Assembly: GCF_938040115.1 (NCBI RefSeq)
Contig: NZ_CALHXD010000278.1
Coordinates: forward strand, 1 to 9,173
DNA: 9,173 nucleotides
Source of the DNA: an uncultured Campylobacter sp.
Lineage (GTDB): Bacteria > Campylobacterota > Campylobacteria > Campylobacterales > Campylobacteraceae
Reading direction: 5' to 3'
Below the pieces are notes generated by a model. The model was not told the origin of the DNA and made no database searches. It saw only the letters and a program-made list of their open reading frames with translations. The translations under genes were made by a program, and so were the position numbers. Positions 6,507-9,173 of this stretch are shown one piece after another; positions within the stretch are counted from its first letter, which is position 1, and each line of letters begins with the position of its first letter.

Positions 6507-7108
6507 TGAAAAAAAGCGCATTTTTTACTCTGATTAAATTTTGCGCTTTAGCCTTGCTGTCGGTAAATTTGGCAGCCCAGTTTACCGACATGCAAATAAC
6601 TCAAACAACCAAATCCAAACGCGAAAAAGTCGCCAAAGAGGTTCTGTTTTTAGAGAAAATTCTAGACTACGATACCTTTGTCTTTAGGCTAAACGCCGCC
6701 GTGATCGCCCCTTGCAAGCTTGCAAACGTCAAATTTTATAACGGCGCAAAATGTATAAAAGATAAAAAAGAGCTGGAAAATTTCACCAAATCTTACGACA
6801 AAGAGATCAAAAAGATATTTCGTCCCGAGCGCAACTACTACGTGCTCACGCTAAAAAATCTAGGCGATAGATGGCTGTGCGAAGTAAGCGACGAAAGCAG
6901 AATCCTAAACAAAACCCTGGTCAAAAACGGCCTCGCCTCGCCTACTAGCAAAGAGTACCAAAAAATCGAGGTCAAAGAGGACTGGGCAAAGAAAAATCAC
7001 GCGGAAATTTACGAGTGCCTAACCGGCAAAAAGCTAGAAGAACCGAAGAAAAAACCTAAAAAAGCCGAAAATAACGCTACTAAAAACGATCAAACCGAGC
7101 AAAACCCT
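6506..7108 (+). CDS. secreted degenerate SNase-fold-like protein, 3' end lost at the join
   Basis: ATG at 6506 shares one base with the preceding stop codon (TAATG) and lacks its own ribosome binding site, so translation is probably coupled. A signal peptide ends near Ala24, so the product is exported. Residues about 45-172 resemble a staphylococcal nuclease (thermonuclease) fold. DYDTF (54-58) stands where DGDTF is usual. VKFYNGAKC (75-83) stands in place of the V-R-L-x-G-I-D-A-P-E block. The LNKTLVKNGLAS block (134-145) and a later DWAKKNHAEIY match the C-terminal helices. The catalytic Arg and Glu positions appear replaced, so it is probably not an active nuclease; this is inference. A Lys/Pro-rich tail follows. 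From about residue 198 the frame runs into antisense rsgA sequence, up to a chance stop at 7169-7171, so the true C-terminus is missing. Confidence 0.6.
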
Positions 7109-7112
7109 GCAT
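7097..7112. other. junction between Campylobacter-like and Firmicutes-like DNA
   Basis: To the left, the plus-strand frame is Campylobacter-like; to the right, the minus-strand frame is rsgA of a low-GC Gram-positive. RsgA homology is intact up to the last zinc ligand (codon at 7109-7111) and perhaps two residues beyond, then turns into the antisense of the Lys-rich tail of the other gene. Composition and codon use change at the same place. The exact base is uncertain by about 10. No inverted repeats, target duplication, integrase or tRNA are seen. Most likely an assembly or amplification chimera. Confidence 0.85.
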
Positions 7113-7885
7113 CCGGGCTCATGTATATGACTGCAGTTATCAAACCTGCAGCCACCACTTTCAAGGCTTAATGTCTTTATTTCCGGATAAAATTTACTTA
7201 AATCCTCTTCATCTATCTCACTTAAATCAAATGATGTGAACCCCGGAGTATCGTAAATAAATCCTCCCTTAGGTGTTTCAAACATTTCAACATGCCTTGT
7301 GGTATGCTTTCCTCTTTTAGTCTTTCTGCTGATTTCAGATGTTTCTGCACAGGCATAGGGAAGCAGTGCATTTATAATGGTCGATTTCCCTACGCCCGAA
7401 GGTCCTGCAAAAGCTGTACATTTTCCTTCTATCAGGTTAAATAATCCTCCGGTTCCCCGTTTATTTTCCGCTGAAACCATCACAACGTCATATATGTCTT
7501 TATATGGTTTTACAAAATCTAACGCCAGTTTTTCTGAGATCAAATCTGCTTTATTCATACATAGAATCGGCTTCACTCCTTTGCTTTCTGCCATTATTAA
7601 AAACTTATCTATCAAGTCAAAGTTGGGCTTTGGATTCTTTGCAGCAAATGTGACCACTATACAGTCCACATTGGATATAGGCGGTCTTATAAAATAATTT
7701 TTTCTCGGAAAAAGCTTATCAATTACTCCATTACCATCAGAAAGAACTTCAAGTTCAACAATATCACCCACTGTTAATGTAATATCATTTTTTTTGAAAA
7801 TTCCTCTCCCCCTGGTCTGTATAATTCCATCGGTGGTCTTTACATAATAAAAACCACCGATTCCTTTAATAATTCTGCCTATCAT
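7103..7885 (-). CDS. rsgA: ribosome small-subunit GTPase RsgA, C-terminus lost at the join
   Basis: RsgA (YjeQ) is a circularly permuted GTPase that helps late 30S ribosome maturation in the cytoplasm. Its domain order is visible: an OB-fold (about 1-68), G4 NKAD (111-114), G5 SAE (138-140), P-loop GPSGVGKST (161-169), a G2 region around HTTRH (194-198), G3 DTPG (212-215) and the zinc site Cys246, Cys251, His253, Cys259. All catalytic elements are present. Only the last roughly 30-40 residues, a C-terminal helix, are missing. The open frame runs on to 7034, but that Phe-rich tail is the antisense of the neighbouring Lys-rich coding sequence and is not RsgA. The ATG is three bases after the kinase stop codon with no clear ribosome binding site, so it is likely coupled. 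Following a PASTA kinase is the usual Firmicutes gene order. Confidence 0.92.
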
Positions 7886-7888
7886 ATT

Positions 7889-9173
7889 TTATTTATCGTC
7901 TTTGTCATCAGGATCCGGTTTTACTTCCGGTGCACCTTTGCTGATTTTAATGTTTACAGTAGTTCCTTTCTTAAGTTTAGTACCTGCATCATATTGCTGC
8001 CAGAAAACAGTTCCCTTCGTATAAATATCGTTTTCTTCAACAAGACTTTTACCTACCTCAAGCTTATTTTTACGCAATAACTTTACTGCTTCTTCATAAG
8101 TAAGTCCCATCAGTGACGGCATTGTTACTTCAACGGTTTTCTTTCCCTCACACACAACTATACTTACTTTCGTTCCCTTTTCGGCTACGGCATTTCCGGT
8201 TGGACTTTGACTCATTATCTGATTTTTTTCAAACTTATCACTTTTTTCATATCTGATATTGGTGTCAAGTTCAAATCCCTTTTCTTTCAGCAGAGCTTTA
8301 ATTGAGTCTTCATCATATGTTTTTCCAATCAGGTTCGGCACTGTGTTCGTTGCCTTACCTGCACTTATATTCAAGGTAACGGTAGTGCCTTTTTCAACTT
8401 TTTCGTAAGCTTTCGGATCCTGTTTGGCAACCTTTCCCTTATCGACAGTATCACTTGATACCTTATCTCCTTTTTCAACCTTAAGACCTGCATCTTCCAG
8501 ACTCTTCTTAGCCTCCGAATAACTTAAATCAACAACATTAGGCACTTCCACCTTTTTACCGCCGATAACACCGGTTCCAATTAAAGCCCCGAAAACCACA
8601 GCAGTAAAAAGAATTACACCTGCTGCAACAGCAAATATCATTTTTTTCTTCTTATTCTTATCCTTCTTTTTGTTCTTTCCTTTTTTATCTTCATCATGGT
8701 CATCGGAAATATCATCTCTTGTTGGGTTTGGATAAGGATTTGATGGTGCTGCTTTATCTTTTGCCACAAATACTGAATCCCCAACCATTCGTGTTACAAA
8801 TTCAATATTCTTCAGATCCTCAAGCATCTCGTCTGCACTCGCAAATCTATTGGACTGGAACTTATCTGTCGCTTTCATCACAATCTTTTCAAGAGCCGGA
8901 GGAATCCCCGGAATAATTGTCGAAGGTGATTTGATTTCATCATTTATATGCATAAGTGCAACCTGAACGGGATTATCACCGTCGAAAGGAATCTTTCCTG
9001 TAAGCATTTCATACAGAACAATTCCCAAGGAATAAATATCTGACCTCTCATCAACATAAGCACCCCTTGCCTGTTCCGGAGAAAAATAATGCACAGAACC
9101 CATTATTCTGCTGGTTTCCGTCAGGGTTGCATCGCTTACCGCCTTGGCAATACCAAAATCACCCAGCTTCGCC
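7889..9173 (-). CDS. prkC: PASTA-domain Ser/Thr protein kinase (PrkC/Stk1 type), 5' end outside window
   Basis: A membrane kinase that links cell-wall fragments to cytoplasmic phosphorylation in Gram-positives. The frame is open to the right edge, so the start is missing. An ATG at 9101-9103 is internal, because the codons before it encode KLGDFGIAK with the DFG magnesium motif. About 427 residues are visible, counted here from the right edge. DFG is at 5-7, the Thr-rich activation loop at 11-24, and the SPEQ (APE-equivalent) at 31-34, followed by the C-lobe with SDIYSLG. A very Lys-rich juxtamembrane run lies at about 162-178 and a membrane helix at 179-203. Three extracellular PASTA repeats follow (about 206-272, 274-343, 346-413) and then an acidic Asp-rich tail. 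Roughly the first 150 kinase residues, including the ATP-binding loop and catalytic HRD, lie beyond the window. It is followed by rsgA three bases later. Confidence 0.95.
   Translation of the reverse strand, partial: AKLGDFGIAKAVSDATLTETSRIMGSVHYFSPEQARGAYVDERSDIYSLGIVLYEMLTGKIPFDGDNPVQVALMHINDEIKSPSTIIPGIPPALEKIVMKATDKFQSNRFASADEMLEDLKNIEFVTRMVGDSVFVAKDKAAPSNPYPNPTRDDISDDHDEDKKGKNKKKDKNKKKKMIFAVAAGVILFTAVVFGALIGTGVIGGKKVEVPNVVDLSYSEAKKSLEDAGLKVEKGDKVSSDTVDKGKVAKQDPKAYEKVEKGTTVTLNISAGKATNTVPNLIGKTYDEDSIKALLKEKGFELDTNIRYEKSDKFEKNQIMSQSPTGNAVAEKGTKVSIVVCEGKKTVEVTMPSLMGLTYEEAVKLLRKNKLEVGKSLVEENDIYTKGTVFWQQYDAGTKLKKGTTVNIKISKGAPEVKPDPDDKDDK

Noticed and set aside
7034..7102. Phe-rich hydrophobic C-terminal extension on RsgA, looking like a membrane anchor
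   Set aside because: It is the reverse complement of the Lys/Pro/Asn-rich tail codons of the plus-strand gene (AAA/AAG read as Phe/Leu) and lies left of the genome join.
7131..7150. Two CTGCAG copies near the join, suggesting a cloning or ligation scar
   Set aside because: Both lie inside normal RsgA codons around the zinc ligands, right of the breakpoint, and not at it.
7112..7171. Last 20 codons of the plus-strand secreted protein frame
   Set aside because: They are antisense to the rsgA zinc-finger region, so they belong to the chimera and not to the protein.
9101..9103. ATG as the start of the kinase gene
   Set aside because: The frame continues upstream to the window edge and encodes the DFG motif and activation loop, so this Met is internal.

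Overview
The window joins two unrelated genomes. Bases 1 to about 7105 read as Campylobacterota, probably one of the moderate-GC Campylobacter species (the showae/rectus/gracilis/curvus type). The evidence is the protein families, frequent AAATTT stretches, and roughly 45-50% G+C in the genes against a very AT-rich spacer and left edge. Bases from about 7105 to 9173 read as a low-GC Gram-positive, Lachnospiraceae-like: a PASTA-domain Ser/Thr kinase followed by rsgA, the usual Firmicutes order. The join cuts the 3' ends of two genes that face each other and carries no mobile-element hallmark. A chimeric assembly or amplification product is the simplest explanation.

Layout. 1-593 is AT-rich and holds only small, uncertain ORFs: a 21-codon cationic peptide, a 96-codon two-helix membrane protein and a 23-codon ORF with a good ribosome binding site. 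On the minus strand, putP (Na+/proline symporter, 1833-3323) is followed directly by a DUF2130 protein (594-1832): zinc ribbon, long coiled coil and a PD-(D/E)XK-like core. A 140-base divergent spacer (3324-3463) separates putP from a plus-strand polar amino acid ABC importer. The importer consists of a permease (3464-4174), an ATPase (4167-4895), a lipoprotein binding protein (4908-5729) and a second, soluble periplasmic binding protein (5790-6506). An intrinsic-terminator-like hairpin lies between the two binding proteins. A secreted protein resembling a degenerate staphylococcal-nuclease fold overlaps the last binding protein by one base, and its C-terminus is lost at the join. Beyond the join, on the minus strand, lie rsgA (3' end lost) and the kinase gene (5' end off the right edge).

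Functionally, the Campylobacter part is an amino acid uptake locus: proline by sodium symport on one side, and a polar amino acid by an ABC importer with two alternative binding proteins on the other. The Gram-positive part is a signalling and ribosome-maturation pair: a membrane kinase that senses muropeptides through PASTA repeats, and a GTPase for 30S assembly. I found no CRISPR array, tRNA, rRNA, transposase or integrase. I do not see a clearly new defence or mobile system. The points most worth a second look are the chimeric join, the hairpin between the two binding-protein genes, the apparently inactive nuclease-fold protein and the putP-DUF2130 coupling.
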